A program made the position numbers and the translations under genes. From Ignavibacteria bacterium (GTDB lineage Bacteria; Bacteroidota; Ignavibacteria; Kapaibacteriales; UBA4661), in NCBI GenBank assembly GCA_014654705.1, contig JACVZY010000071.1:212679-276678 (forward strand): a DNA stretch of 64,000 nt. Reading direction: 5' to 3'. The notes beneath the pieces are model-generated. The model was not told the DNA's origin and searched no databases. It saw nothing but the letters and a program-made list of their open reading frames with translations. Below are positions 47,958 to 56,657 of the stretch, piece after piece (position 1 is the stretch's first letter; each line of letters begins with the position of its first letter).

Positions 47958-48653
47958 TCATTTTCTAAAATAGATTTGGCAACCAATGGATTTTGTTTCC
48001 GTGACAGCCACATCTTTTCCCGCGAGCAGTGCATCCACAGCGTTGGCAACGTAGCGGTTTCGCGCCTTTTCGGGTTCTGCGCCGTTGTCATCTATTGCGC
48101 CGTTGTACTTGATAACCCAAGCGTCATGCTCTTTCCAAATAACAAATGCGTGTGGTGTTTTTTGCGCTGCGAACATTTTCGCTACAGCCTGCTCACCATC
48201 AAAAAGATAAGGGAACAGAAATTTTTCCTTCGTGGCTTTTTGAATCATCTTTGGGTAGGTGTCTTCTTCATACACTAACGTATCGGTCGAACTTATGGCA
48301 ATGAGTGGAATGCCGAGTGCTTTATATTTTTTGTAGAGGTCGTTCAATCGCGGCGGATAAAGTTTTGCAAATGGGCAGTGATTGCAGGTAAAAACGATAA
48401 TGAAGCCCTTTGCATCGGGAAAGCTAGAGAGGGAAAGCATTTTACCATCGACATTTTGCAACTGGAAGTCACGGATAAGAACTTTACTGTCAGTCTTGAC
48501 AGTATTTGGGTCGGTAAAGCTCTGTAAAAACAATGCCAGAGGTAGTAAAAAGCACAAAACAATCAGTCGTAGGGATGTCAAATGATGACGGTATTGCGGG
48601 GCTTGTCGGAGTAAGAAGTGCCGCGAAGTGGCTGAACTATTGTATGAGAGCAT
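47958..48653 (-). CDS. Exported redoxin / thioredoxin-like protein (AhpC/TSA type)
   Basis: 231 residues from the ATG at 48653. An N-terminal hydrophobic helix (LRLIVLCFLLPLALFLQS) anchors or exports it. The thioredoxin fold carries a CxxC active site as TCNHCPFAK, preceded by FIIVF and followed by LYPPRLNDLYKKYKALGIPL and the cis-Pro region FAAQKTPHAFVIW. The CNHC sequence and the long DGEQAVAKMF insertion match the peroxiredoxin-like redoxin group common in Bacteroidota. Likely roles are thiol oxidoreduction or peroxide reduction in the envelope. A longer frame reaching 48737 would overlap the release-factor-like gene and lacks an ATG. Confidence 0.86.
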   Translation of the reverse strand: MLSYNSSATSRHFLLRQAPQYRHHLTSLRLIVLCFLLPLALFLQSFTDPNTVKTDSKVLIRDFQLQNVDGKMLSLSSFPDAKGFIIVFTCNHCPFAKLYPPRLNDLYKKYKALGIPLIAISSTDTLVYEEDTYPKMIQKATKEKFLFPYLFDGEQAVAKMFAAQKTPHAFVIWKEHDAWVIKYNGAIDDNGAEPEKARNRYVANAVDALLAGKDVAVTETKSIGCQIYFRK

Positions 48654-48733
48654 TGTTTTGTCTCCAATAAGGCGTACATAAAATTTCGATAGCTTGTGAT
48701 GTTTTTGATATTCGTTCGCGCACCGTACATTTC

Positions 48734-49084
48734 TCAATCATCTGACCATGATGGCGGTTTGCGAAGGGATTTTTTGGAGGATTGGAGGCGTTTGCGTTTG
48801 TGATTCTCACGACGGACGGCTCCGGAAATTTTTGTGGCAATGCGCTCCGGCGCACGATAATTCAACGCAGCAGCGCGAAGGCGGAGTTTTTTGAGGCAAC
48901 GCTTTTTGTTAAGATATTGGCTTCGCTCGACGGTGGAATGTGCCACTAGACCGCTCGGATGGTGGATCAGCCGAACGCCGGTCTCAACTTTATTGACGTT
49001 TTGTCCGCCCTTGCCACCGGAGCGAAAGGTTTGAATCTCACATTCTTTCAAGAGTGCATCGTCGGTTTCAGGAAGAATAATCAT
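48734..49084 (-). CDS. Peptide chain release factor-like protein (GGQ domain, ArfB/RF-like)
   Basis: 116 residues: essentially the catalytic domain 3 of class I release factors. The peptidyl-tRNA hydrolysis motif is intact, [18 protein letters not shown] (Gln at about 28), followed by [19 protein letters not shown]. There is no codon-recognition domain. The lysine/arginine-rich tail ([15 protein letters not shown]) resembles that of ArfB (YaeJ), which inserts into the mRNA channel of stalled ribosomes. A stalled-ribosome rescue hydrolase is the likely role. It is placed 42 bp after the SUI1 gene, so two translation proteins lie in one transcript. Confidence 0.88.
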   Translation of the reverse strand: MIILPETDDALLKECEIQTFRSGGKGGQNVNKVETGVRLIHHPSGLVAHSTVERSQYLNKKRCLKKLRLRAAALNYRAPERIATKISGAVRRENHKRKRLQSSKKSLRKPPSWSDD

Positions 49085-49126
49085 GGTAAGAAAGCAAAAG
49101 TATAGAGGCTATCGTACAGCAGAAAG

Positions 49127-49453
49127 CTATTGTATAGCAAAACCCTGTTTGGCAAGAAAAGCAGTGGCTTTCGCACGGTGGTCGCCCTGCAATTCGATTT
49201 CATTGTCCAGCACGCGCCCACCTGTGCCGCACTGTTTTTTTAGTGTGCCCACGAGCGTGTCCAGCTCATCGGGTGTTGATTGGAAGCCGCGTACAAGCGT
49301 CACGCTCTTATTCGCACGTTTTTCGGTGGTGATGCGTAAGCGCTGAGCTTTGCCGTCATATCCCTGCTTTATTGCAGGTTTGTCATCTGTTTGCGCTGCA
49401 AAATCATCGGGCAAAAGCGCTTGTAAATCTGCGAGCGAGGTAAGTTTTGCCAT
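49127..49453 (-). CDS. SUI1/eIF1-like translation factor (YciH type)
   Basis: 108 residues. The SUI1 domain occupies the C-terminal two thirds: RLRITTEKRANKSVTLVRGF, LDTLVGTLKKQCGTGGRV, EIELQGDHRAKATAFLAKQGF. Bacterial YciH-like proteins bind the 30S subunit and can stand in for some IF-3 functions in start-codon selection. The GTGG(R) and (I/L)QGDH motifs are intact. It lies 21 bp after the Rieske gene and 42 bp before the release-factor-like gene. Confidence 0.92.
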   Translation of the reverse strand: MAKLTSLADLQALLPDDFAAQTDDKPAIKQGYDGKAQRLRITTEKRANKSVTLVRGFQSTPDELDTLVGTLKKQCGTGGRVLDNEIELQGDHRAKATAFLAKQGFAIQ

Positions 49454-49474
49454 GATGTCTTATCATTATGTTGC

Positions 49475-49939
49475 TTATCGTTGTTTTGCTTCATCGAAAA
49501 GTATCATTCTACCTTGTTCACGGCGCACGGTGAGTTCTTCGAGTGGCTCTGTGGCTGGAAGTTTGGCAACAGTACCGTCGGCATGAAACTCTGCGCCGTG
49601 GCAATGGCATACAAACTTTTGCGCTGCGTCTTGCCACTCTACCGTACAGCCCGCATGGGTGCAACGTAGATTGAAAGCGCGCACAGCGTCGGCATCATGA
49701 CGAACAAGTACATTTTTGTCGCCGAAGCGCAGGAACGTGTAGCGCTTGTTTTCCATATCGCTGCCATTGAGGGTAAGCGGTGCGATGGGGACACGCTTTT
49801 CCGATGGCGACACGAGATAGCGCCAGACCGCATAGAACGGTGCAAAAAGGTATGCAGCGCCTGTACCAAAGAGCAATTGTTTCAGGAAACGGCGTTTCTC
49901 TGTGGGATCATCGATTTGCTGAGAAGGGCGCGAGGTCAT
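49475..49939 (-). CDS. Membrane-anchored Rieske 2Fe-2S protein
   Basis: 154 residues. An N-terminal membrane helix follows an RRFLKQLLFG twin-arginine-like start, as in Rieske subunits of bc-type complexes, which are Tat-exported. The cluster ligands are in CTHAGC (Cys and His, residues about 93-98) and CHCHGAEF. It should face the periplasm and transfer electrons from quinol. No cytochrome b or c1 gene is adjacent, so its partner complex (bc1, alternative complex or another oxidoreductase) is unknown. Its ATG overlaps the purS stop by four bases (ATGA), implying translational coupling. Confidence 0.9.
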   Translation of the reverse strand: MTSRPSQQIDDPTEKRRFLKQLLFGTGAAYLFAPFYAVWRYLVSPSEKRVPIAPLTLNGSDMENKRYTFLRFGDKNVLVRHDADAVRAFNLRCTHAGCTVEWQDAAQKFVCHCHGAEFHADGTVAKLPATEPLEELTVRREQGRMILFDEAKQR

Positions 49940-50190
49940 GCTTCTGTGAGGTCTATATGGAAATCTTCCATAATCGGATTGGCAATGAGTTTAGAACAGG
50001 CTTCTTTGACTTGTGCCATAGCCTCGTCTTTGCTTGCGGCAGCAACGGTTAGTTCGACGTATTTGCCGATATGAACATCGCTAATATGTTGAAATGCCAG
50101 CGAATGTAAAGCGTGTTCGACGGTCTTGCCCTGCACGTCAAGAATTTGCTTGCGGAGTTGGATACGGATAGCAGCGCGGTAGTTGGTCAT
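49936..50190 (-). CDS. purS: Phosphoribosylformylglycinamidine synthase subunit PurS
   Basis: 84 residues, the small structural subunit that bridges PurL and PurQ in the fourth step of de novo purine synthesis. RAAIRIQLRKQILDVQGKTVEHAL, VHIGKYVELTV and the C-terminal KLIANPIMEDFHIDL, with the conserved NPVIE-like end, identify the family. It stands apart from purL and purQ and is followed by a Rieske gene that overlaps its stop codon. It lies 36 bp after pssA. Confidence 0.93.
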   Translation of the reverse strand: MTNYRAAIRIQLRKQILDVQGKTVEHALHSLAFQHISDVHIGKYVELTVAAASKDEAMAQVKEACSKLIANPIMEDFHIDLTEA

Positions 50191-50226
50191 TGGAGTAGAA
50201 TTTTTACGTGGTTGCGTGGAAATTAT

Positions 50227-51009
50227 TTATACCTCAAACGGGTCAACTTCATCTTCCTCAATGGTATCTTCTTCGATGTCGTTGTAGGTTTTGAAAAAAT
50301 TGATGCTGCTGCGTACAAGCCCGATAACAATATATGACAGCATGAACGGGAAGAGCCATGCCCCCTTGGAAATAATCGCTATTACAACACCGAGAAGGAA
50401 GTAGCTCATCACCCAGGGGCGCTCACGAATAACTTTTGCTGACGGCGTAGGAACAGCATCATACTTAACCGTGCTGACCATAATGCCTGCCACGGCAAGC
50501 GTGACGAGCGTAATAGCAAGAGGCTTCCATTCGTTAGGAATCAAATAGCTTTCCGAACCGATGTGATAAAAGAGCGTATAAGAAAGCAGCGTCAGTGCGC
50601 CCGCCGGAATGGGCATCCCACGAAAGTAGCGTTTATCAGAACTGCCTGCGGATTGTACATTATAGCGAGCCAAGCGTAGCACACCGGCAAGCGCCGGAAG
50701 CGAAGCGATGATTGCACCCAAATCGCCCTGCATCTGGAAATATGCTTTATAGACCATAAACGCCGGTGCAACGCCGAATGAAACAGCATCGCAAAGCGAA
50801 TCCAGTTCACCGCCGAAGTCACTGGTGGACTTGGTAAGACGAGCAACTGCGCCGTCTAAAACGTCAAATATCCCCGCCAACACAATAAAACCAGCCGCCG
50901 CCATGAGATCGCCCGATGCAATGCGCGTAATCGCCATGAAGCCCCCGAAAAGGTTCATCAGCGTAAAGAGGTTCGGAATAATGGAGCGCGTAACGCGTAT
51001 TTTTCTCAT
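50227..51009 (-). CDS. pssA: CDP-diacylglycerol-serine O-phosphatidyltransferase
   Basis: 260 residues from the ATG at 51009. Integral membrane enzyme that makes phosphatidylserine, the precursor of phosphatidylethanolamine. The CDP-alcohol phosphotransferase motif D-x2-DG-x2-AR-x8-G-x3-D-x3-D is complete in DVLDGAVARLTKSTSDFGG followed by ELDSLCD. About six to seven membrane helices follow, and a very acidic C-terminal tail (DDIEEDTIEEDEVDPFEV) is unusual for the family. No psd gene is in the window. Head gene of the run pssA-purS-Rieske-SUI1-RF-like. Confidence 0.94.
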   Translation of the reverse strand: MRKIRVTRSIIPNLFTLMNLFGGFMAITRIASGDLMAAAGFIVLAGIFDVLDGAVARLTKSTSDFGGELDSLCDAVSFGVAPAFMVYKAYFQMQGDLGAIIASLPALAGVLRLARYNVQSAGSSDKRYFRGMPIPAGALTLLSYTLFYHIGSESYLIPNEWKPLAITLVTLAVAGIMVSTVKYDAVPTPSAKVIRERPWVMSYFLLGVVIAIISKGAWLFPFMLSYIVIGLVRSSINFFKTYNDIEEDTIEEDEVDPFEV

Positions 51010-51070
51010 GCAAGCATCCTTCAAACAAATTGCCGTTGGCTGGAGAACTATGTGCGTTCAGTGCCAACGG

Positions 51071-51078
51071 CAAATTTA
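51071..51078 (-). promoter_or_regulatory. Possible -7 element TAAATTTG for the pssA operon
   Basis: On the minus strand this reads TAAATTTG (fits TAnnTTTG), 61 bp upstream of the pssA ATG. A matching -33 element is not clear. Confidence 0.35.
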
Positions 51079-51140
51079 ATCAAGAATTGCGAATTTGTGC
51101 GCGGAAATATCATTTGTTCACGGTGTGCGACCGTTCTTTG

Positions 51141-53036
51141 CTACATATAGCCTTTCTGCTGTAACCGGAAAAGCTCTGCATAACGCCCTTCGGCTTGCAG
51201 CAATTCCTCGTGGGAACCAATTTCTACGGGAGTGCCACCTTCGAGTACCAAGATTCTATCAGCCATACGAACGGTCGAAAAACGGTGCGAAATAAGCACG
51301 GCAGTTTTTCCGGCAGTCAGTTCGGTGAAGCGCTCAAAAACTTCATGTTCAGCGCGGGCATCGAGTGCGGCTGTGGGTTCGTCCAGAATAAGCACCTGCG
51401 CATCTCGCATATACGCCCTTGCCAAGCCTAATTTCTGCCATTCCCCACCCGACAAATCCACGCCCTTTTGGAAATACCGCCCGACCATCTGGTCGTAGCC
51501 TTCGGGCAAGCGCTTAATCACGGTGTCGGCGAGGCTTTGTGCGGCGGCGTTGTCTATGCGCGGTCGGTTCTCACGCTCATCTATGCGCCCCACGGCGATA
51601 TTGACCACGGCTTGCATCTGGTAGCGAATAAAATCTTGAAAAATGACCCCGATTTCTGAACGCAATTCGTTCACATCGTACTCGCGTAGGTCGCGTCCGT
51701 CCAGCAAAATTCGTCCTTCCGTGGGGTCGTAGAGCCGCGCTAGAAGTTTGACGAGCGTTGTTTTTCCTGCACCATTTTCGCCGACAAGTGCCAACTTTTC
51801 GCCCGCGTGGAGCGTGAAGGAAACGTTGCGCAGCGCCCACCGCTCGGCGTTCACATACTTAAAGCCGACATTTTCAAAGACAAACCCTTGCCGAATGGGG
51901 CGCGGCAAGAGCGCAAGCGGTGCATCGCCTTCGAGCAGATGAGGCGCAATGCGAGGCTCAAGAGCAAAAAAATCGAATAAATCTTGCAGATAGAGTGCGC
52001 CTTCGGCAATACTGGCAAAGCGCCCCAATACGCCTTCCAACGTGCCGCGCATACTCCGAAACGAACCCGCAAGAAACGTCATATCGCCCAGAGAGAGCTT
52101 GCCAAGCAGCGTTTGGGCAATAATGAAAAGGTACGCTGCATAATAGCCCGCCGTGCCGAGCATTGCCAGAACGCCGCCCCAGAAAGCCCGTCTGACCACA
52201 AGCGCACGGTTTTCAGCATAGTAGCTGTCGGCAATCGTTTTGTAGCGGTCGGCGAGATAGCCCGCAAGACCAAAAATTTTGATTTCTTTTGCGGTTTCGT
52301 CGCTTGCACCGATATAGCGCAGATAGTCGAGTTCGCGGCGCTTGGGAGTCCACGAGTTCATCAGGGAATAGCTCTTTTGATTAAAGCGCGTCTCGGCAAT
52401 AAACGCCGGAATAACCGTGAGCAGCAGCAATGCCAAGAGCCACGGCGAAAATACCACTAAGCCGCCCGCCAGCACCAGCATCGAAACAGCATCTTGCGCC
52501 TGAGCGAGGCTTTGTGTCATCAGCGAAATGCGCGACGTTGTCTGCCGACGCGCTTTTTCGAGTTTATCATAAAAATTGGAATCCTCGAACATCTCCAAAT
52601 CCAGTGTGGCAGCGTGGTGCATGAGTTGGACGGACGTGGCATTGGTGAATAAATCGCCTAAAAGGCTATCCAGAAGCGCGATACCGCGATTGAGTATGTC
52701 GGAGGCAACGGCAATACCGAACTCCACCGCAACTAATTGCCAGAGATAGACGGTGCTTTGATTCGGCGAGCGCGTTAGCATCACGACTTCATCCACAATC
52801 AATTTTGCGACAAAAAGCGCCAGCACCGGCACGGAAGCTCGGAGGATGCGCAAAAGCGAGGTTGCGAGCATCATTGGCGGACTGACCTGCCAAATTAAGC
52901 CGAAAAAGCGGGGTAGATTGCGCAGTGCCACAAAGCGCTCGCGGTAACCTTTGGCAGTGGCAGGAGAAGAATCATTCGCAGGGCGCGTAAAAAGGGCGCT
53001 CAGGATGCGGTCGAAAAGTGATGTTGGTTTGCTCAT
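51141..53036 (-). CDS. ABC transporter half-molecule (type I exporter: membrane domain plus ATPase)
   Basis: 631 residues from the ATG at 53036. Six membrane helices in the N-terminal half precede an ATPase with Walker A GENGAGKTTLVKLL, Q-loop FQDFIRYQ, signature LSGGEWQKLGLARA, Walker B VLILDEPTAALDA and H-loop VLISHRFSTVR. All catalytic residues are present, so a homodimer could be active. The substrate is unknown. The family includes lipid, peptide and CydDC-type thiol exporters. The divergent cydA next door raises, but does not prove, a link to cytochrome bd assembly. The upstream extension to 53270 has no ATG and is rejected. Confidence 0.92.
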   Translation of the reverse strand: MSKPTSLFDRILSALFTRPANDSSPATAKGYRERFVALRNLPRFFGLIWQVSPPMMLATSLLRILRASVPVLALFVAKLIVDEVVMLTRSPNQSTVYLWQLVAVEFGIAVASDILNRGIALLDSLLGDLFTNATSVQLMHHAATLDLEMFEDSNFYDKLEKARRQTTSRISLMTQSLAQAQDAVSMLVLAGGLVVFSPWLLALLLLTVIPAFIAETRFNQKSYSLMNSWTPKRRELDYLRYIGASDETAKEIKIFGLAGYLADRYKTIADSYYAENRALVVRRAFWGGVLAMLGTAGYYAAYLFIIAQTLLGKLSLGDMTFLAGSFRSMRGTLEGVLGRFASIAEGALYLQDLFDFFALEPRIAPHLLEGDAPLALLPRPIRQGFVFENVGFKYVNAERWALRNVSFTLHAGEKLALVGENGAGKTTLVKLLARLYDPTEGRILLDGRDLREYDVNELRSEIGVIFQDFIRYQMQAVVNIAVGRIDERENRPRIDNAAAQSLADTVIKRLPEGYDQMVGRYFQKGVDLSGGEWQKLGLARAYMRDAQVLILDEPTAALDARAEHEVFERFTELTAGKTAVLISHRFSTVRMADRILVLEGGTPVEIGSHEELLQAEGRYAELFRLQQKGYM

Positions 53037-53216
53037 ACAATTGATGGTGCTTGTTTTCCATGCTTGGTGTGGCGACATCCAAGCAAGAAGATATAAAAAT
53101 GGCGAATTGCAACTTGCGAAATCGTTGCTTGAAATCAAGGAACAAATTGCGTAGATTACCTGAGAAAATTGTACAAATCTACCCGCATTACTTTTCCAAT
53201 ATCGCCCCGAACCGTT

Positions 53217-54596
53217 ATGGATGCAGAGATTCTCGCCCGCGTGCAATTCGCTTTTACTATCAGTTTTCACTACATTTACCCGCCTCTCAGCATTGGACTG
53301 GGCGTGGTCTTGGTGGCAATGGAAGGCTTGTATTTGCGAACAGGCAATAAAATATACGAACAGATGACGCGCTTTTGGATAAAAATTTTCGCGCTCATTT
53401 TCGGTATTGGTGTAGCGACGGGGATTGTGATGGAATTCGAGTTCGGCACGAACTGGGCGACGTATTCGCGCTATGTGGGGGATATTTTCGGCTCGGCATT
53501 GGCGGCGGAAGGTATTTTTGCTTTTGCGCTGGAATCAGGTTTTTTGGGGGTTTTGCTCTTTGGTTGGAATCGCGTCAGCCCGAAAGTACATTTTTTTTCA
53601 ACCGTCATGGTTGCGCTTGGCTCAATGTTTTCGGCAATTTGGATTGTCGTTGCGAATTCATGGCAGCAAACTCCGGCGGGGTTTCATATCGTAGGCGAGG
53701 GCTTGAAAGCACGAGCGGAAATAACGGACTTTTGGGCAATGGTCTTTAACCCGTCGTCGGTGGATAGGCTTTCGCACGTGATTGTGGGGGCATTTTTAGC
53801 AGGTTCGTTTCTGGTGCTGAGTGTTCATGCGTACTACATTTTGAAGCGTCGGCACGTGGAATTATCGCAAAAAGCGTTCAAAATTGCGCTCGTCATTGCG
53901 ACAATTTCAGGCTTGATGCAGCTTTTCACGGGGCACCGTTCGGCAGACGGCGTGGCGGTGAATCAGCCTGCGAAACTGGCAGCGTTCGAGGGACATTACG
54001 ATAGTTCGGCAGTTGCCGATATGTACATCGTGGGGTACGTGAGCGAAAGTACGGAAAAAGTAAGCGGCTTGTACATTCCAAAGGGATTGACTTTTCTTCT
54101 GCATCAAGATTTCACCACACCTGTCAAAGGACTGAATGCTTTTCCCAAACGTAACCGTCCGTCGCAAGTGAACGCTGTTTTTCAGTTTTATCACCTCATG
54201 GTGGCGAGCGGAATGTTTATGATTGGCTTGACGCTTCTTTCGGTATTCCTCTGGTGGCGTGGGAAACTCTTCGCGTATTCATGGCTTATGCTGACGTATT
54301 CTTTTGCCGTCATTGTGCCGCAGTTGGCGAATCAATTTGGGTGGTTTTCGGCGGAAATGGGACGGCAGCCGTGGGTGGTCTATGGGCTGCTGCGCACAAG
54401 TGATGCTCTTTCCAAGTCCGTGAAGGCGGAGCAGATTCTCTTCTCGCTGATACTTTTTACGTTGGTCTATGCGCTGCTCTTTGTTCTTTTTATGTATTTG
54501 CTGACAAAGAAAATACAGCACGGACCGGACGGCGACGGGGAACACGTGGAAACAATACCGGACTATTCCAAGCGAAATAGCCCGGTGATTGATTGA
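53217..54596 (+). CDS. cydA: Cytochrome bd ubiquinol oxidase subunit I
   Basis: 459 residues from the ATG at 53217. Nine-helix heme-bearing subunit of the terminal oxidase that reduces O2 with quinol. Heme ligands and neighbours: His in [11 protein letters not shown] (about 18), the paired glutamates in [18 protein letters not shown], His in [14 protein letters not shown], Met in the motif [14 protein letters not shown]-loop residues [10 protein letters not shown] (Lys and Glu that bind quinol) are present. The Q-loop is short, the non-coli type. No cydB follows: the next gene, 23 bp away, is on the opposite strand and unrelated. CydB must be encoded elsewhere or be absent. Confidence 0.95.
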   Translation: MDAEILARVQFAFTISFHYIYPPLSIGLGVVLVAMEGLYLRTGNKIYEQMTRFWIKIFALIFGIGVATGIVMEFEFGTNWATYSRYVGDIFGSALAAEGIFAFALESGFLGVLLFGWNRVSPKVHFFSTVMVALGSMFSAIWIVVANSWQQTPAGFHIVGEGLKARAEITDFWAMVFNPSSVDRLSHVIVGAFLAGSFLVLSVHAYYILKRRHVELSQKAFKIALVIATISGLMQLFTGHRSADGVAVNQPAKLAAFEGHYDSSAVADMYIVGYVSESTEKVSGLYIPKGLTFLLHQDFTTPVKGLNAFPKRNRPSQVNAVFQFYHLMVASGMFMIGLTLLSVFLWWRGKLFAYSWLMLTYSFAVIVPQLANQFGWFSAEMGRQPWVVYGLLRTSDALSKSVKAEQILFSLILFTLVYALLFVLFMYLLTKKIQHGPDGDGEHVETIPDYSKRNSPVID

Positions 54597-54618
54597 TATT
54601 TACTGCTCAGGTCGGCAC

Positions 54619-56625
54619 TCACCGCGAGATAATCACGCGCTTAATGGCAGTCTCATTCTTATCGGTCGAGAGCGCTAGTAGATACACGCCCACATTCCGC
54701 CCCGTGAAGTCCAACGGCAATTCATGTTCGCCCGCAGGTAGCATGGGTGTTGGCTCCAAGATAGCAAGGCGGTCGCCGTTCAAATTATGGACGGTAATCG
54801 TGATGCTGCGGGCTTCGGCAAGCGTAAAGCGCACGGTAGCTTTTACGTCGGCAGGATTCGGGAAAATACTTGCAATTTTCAGCACACCATCGCAGGAGCG
54901 CCACGAATCGAAATAGCCCCGAATTGCCTTCCGTTCTTCTTCGGTGGGAATTTCGCATTTAGTTGCGTACTTCTTTGCGGCGGCAACTTCGCGCTCCAGC
55001 CCTGTGCGGTAGCGCTCCGGCAGAAGGGCGATAAATTCCGGTGTGGGGTCGTACCAAAGCAAGTATTCATCACCTTCGGCAAGTGCTTTTGTGCAAGGAA
55101 TACGAATGCCGATGAGTTTGCTGATGTCGGATTTTTCTTGCTCAAATTGCATCTCTTCTTGTTTTAACCGTTCTCCATTCTGACGGAGTTCTTCGTAGAA
55201 TTTCTTTGAAAGTTTTGCTCTCTCAACACTATCGGTTGCCGTCTTCATTGCATCGTATGTTTGAGAATGTACCCGAGGGATGATTTTATTGAGTGAGTCA
55301 AGCACAAGTGCCGTATCCATCTTCATTGCTTGCGCTCTTTGATAAAATTCTTTGGCTTTTTGCTGCACTTCTCGCATTTGTACTAAAAATGGCAAATCCG
55401 ACATATCCACAAAATACCGATAATTATGTCCATCGGTAACAAGACGTGGAAGCGAGAATTGACGGGCAGCTGCGCGTAATTCTGCGTAATTAACTACTTT
55501 CGCGGGTTGCTTCCTGGAAACGATGCTGGCAATACCAGATTTATTAGAATTTATTATGCTATCCATTACTAAATCTTGCAAACCCCGTCTCCCTGCTTCA
55601 AATTGAGCAATCTCCCAATTAGCTGCGGAAGGGTATTTACCTTGTTTGCGGAGGGTATGCATATACTCGGCAAAAACGCTGTCATCCATAAGTTTAGGTG
55701 TAATATCGGAATGAATACTTGTTCGCAAACGATACAAATTTTCGCGCGATTTGTTCCAACCTAGCATGGTAACGACACCCTTTGCATCTTGCTCTACGCC
55801 AATTTTCTTTAATTCGTCTGAAGTTAAAGCCAGCATTTGTGCGTTTGTGACAACCTTTTTGCCAAGACGTTCCGGTAAACGAAAATGAACCGGCACACTA
55901 ACCCAACATGGTACTGCCATCCCATCACGCTTTGCGGGTGTCCACTGAGCAGCAAAAACTGCTTTAAGAGCAGCAGAATCAAACTTCATCCCATCAGAAT
56001 ACTCTACAAACGAGCGCGGCGAAACGCTTCTGTCGGGCATGAGAAGTGCACGCACAGTTACTTTGCCCTCCAATCCCAGTTTCTCTGCTTCTTGAGGGTA
56101 AACAATATGTGTCATTAACTCTTTCATATCTACTTGTGGAACCTCATCCACTGGCACAAAATCATACGGCGCAGGAAGGCTATCCTTGAGCGTTTGAGTG
56201 TTTATGGTCGTGAGTGCTTCGGGTTTGGATACTTGTGTTTTGACGGCATACTTCGGTTCTGTGTGAGGTTTTAGAGCAAGTTTTTTTTGTGAAACGCTTT
56301 TTGGCGCGGCAGCTTGTGGTGTGGGGCGAAGTGTTTGTGGTGCAGAAGCACCATTATATGAGCTTTGCGGCGTTGCTTGCCAGAAAAACGCCATGGCAAG
56401 AATTGTACTTGTGAGCAATGCGGAAATCATAATCCAACCTTTGAGGGGAAGTGTGAGAAAAATACGCCCGATGCTCCGCGACCAAACGCCATTTCCGCGA
56501 GTGTGAGCAGTCTCACGGTCGGGGCGTTCGGATAATTTCTCTCGAAGGATGTTGCTCACTTCATCTTTGTGGAGAGGCGGTGTTTCGCGGCGGGCGCGGT
56601 CAAAGTATTCGTCTAATTTGGTCAT
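54619..56625 (-). CDS. Hybrid protein: anti-sigma-like N-terminus, TonB C-terminal domain and T9SS sorting domain
   Basis: 668 residues from the ATG at 56625. Residues 1-60 are charged and cytosolic (MTKLDEYFDRARRET). One membrane helix lies at about 61-82. A proline/lysine-rich linker to about 150 resembles the TonB periplasmic spacer. A TonB_C domain follows at about 160-250 (IVYPQEAEKLGLEGKVTVRA, ALKAVFAAQWTPAKRDG). A long uncharacterised helical region comes next, and the last 80 residues read as a type A T9SS sorting domain (IASIFPNPADVKATVRF ... GRNVGVYLLALS). A membrane-bound N-terminus and a T9SS C-terminus in one chain are hard to reconcile with ordinary T9SS cargo, which has a cleaved signal peptide. 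Encoded right after the ECF sigma gene, so probably its regulator. Confidence 0.85.
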   Translation of the reverse strand: MTKLDEYFDRARRETPPLHKDEVSNILREKLSERPDRETAHTRGNGVWSRSIGRIFLTLPLKGWIMISALLTSTILAMAFFWQATPQSSYNGASAPQTLRPTPQAAAPKSVSQKKLALKPHTEPKYAVKTQVSKPEALTTINTQTLKDSLPAPYDFVPVDEVPQVDMKELMTHIVYPQEAEKLGLEGKVTVRALLMPDRSVSPRSFVEYSDGMKFDSAALKAVFAAQWTPAKRDGMAVPCWVSVPVHFRLPERLGKKVVTNAQMLALTSDELKKIGVEQDAKGVVTMLGWNKSRENLYRLRTSIHSDITPKLMDDSVFAEYMHTLRKQGKYPSAANWEIAQFEAGRRGLQDLVMDSIINSNKSGIASIVSRKQPAKVVNYAELRAAARQFSLPRLVTDGHNYRYFVDMSDLPFLVQMREVQQKAKEFYQRAQAMKMDTALVLDSLNKIIPRVHSQTYDAMKTATDSVERAKLSKKFYEELRQNGERLKQEEMQFEQEKSDISKLIGIRIPCTKALAEGDEYLLWYDPTPEFIALLPERYRTGLEREVAAAKKYATKCEIPTEEERKAIRGYFDSWRSCDGVLKIASIFPNPADVKATVRFTLAEARSITITVHNLNGDRLAILEPTPMLPAGEHELPLDFTGRNVGVYLLALSTDKNETAIKRVIISR

Positions 56626-56657
56626 TGGTTGCTTGTTCGTTAGTCGTTGGTCGTTAA
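56622..56657. repeat. Heptanucleotide repeat holding the sigma-gene stop and the partner-gene start
   Basis: Read on the minus strand: TTAACGA, CCAACGA, CTAACGA, ACAAGCAA, CCAATGA. The sigma-factor TAA is inside the first unit and the partner's ATG inside the last, 28 bp apart. The unit CCAACGA also occurs in the heptad array at 60113-60147. This is the pattern of short tandemly repeated (STRR-type) sequences. Confidence 0.7.

Noticed and set aside
48654..48737. 28-codon extension of the redoxin gene
   Set aside because: No ATG, overlaps the release-factor-like gene, and the export helix fits the later ATG at 48653.
53037..53270. 78-codon N-terminal extension of the ABC transporter
   Set aside because: Starts with a non-ATG codon, overlaps the cydA promoter and coding region, and is not family-like.
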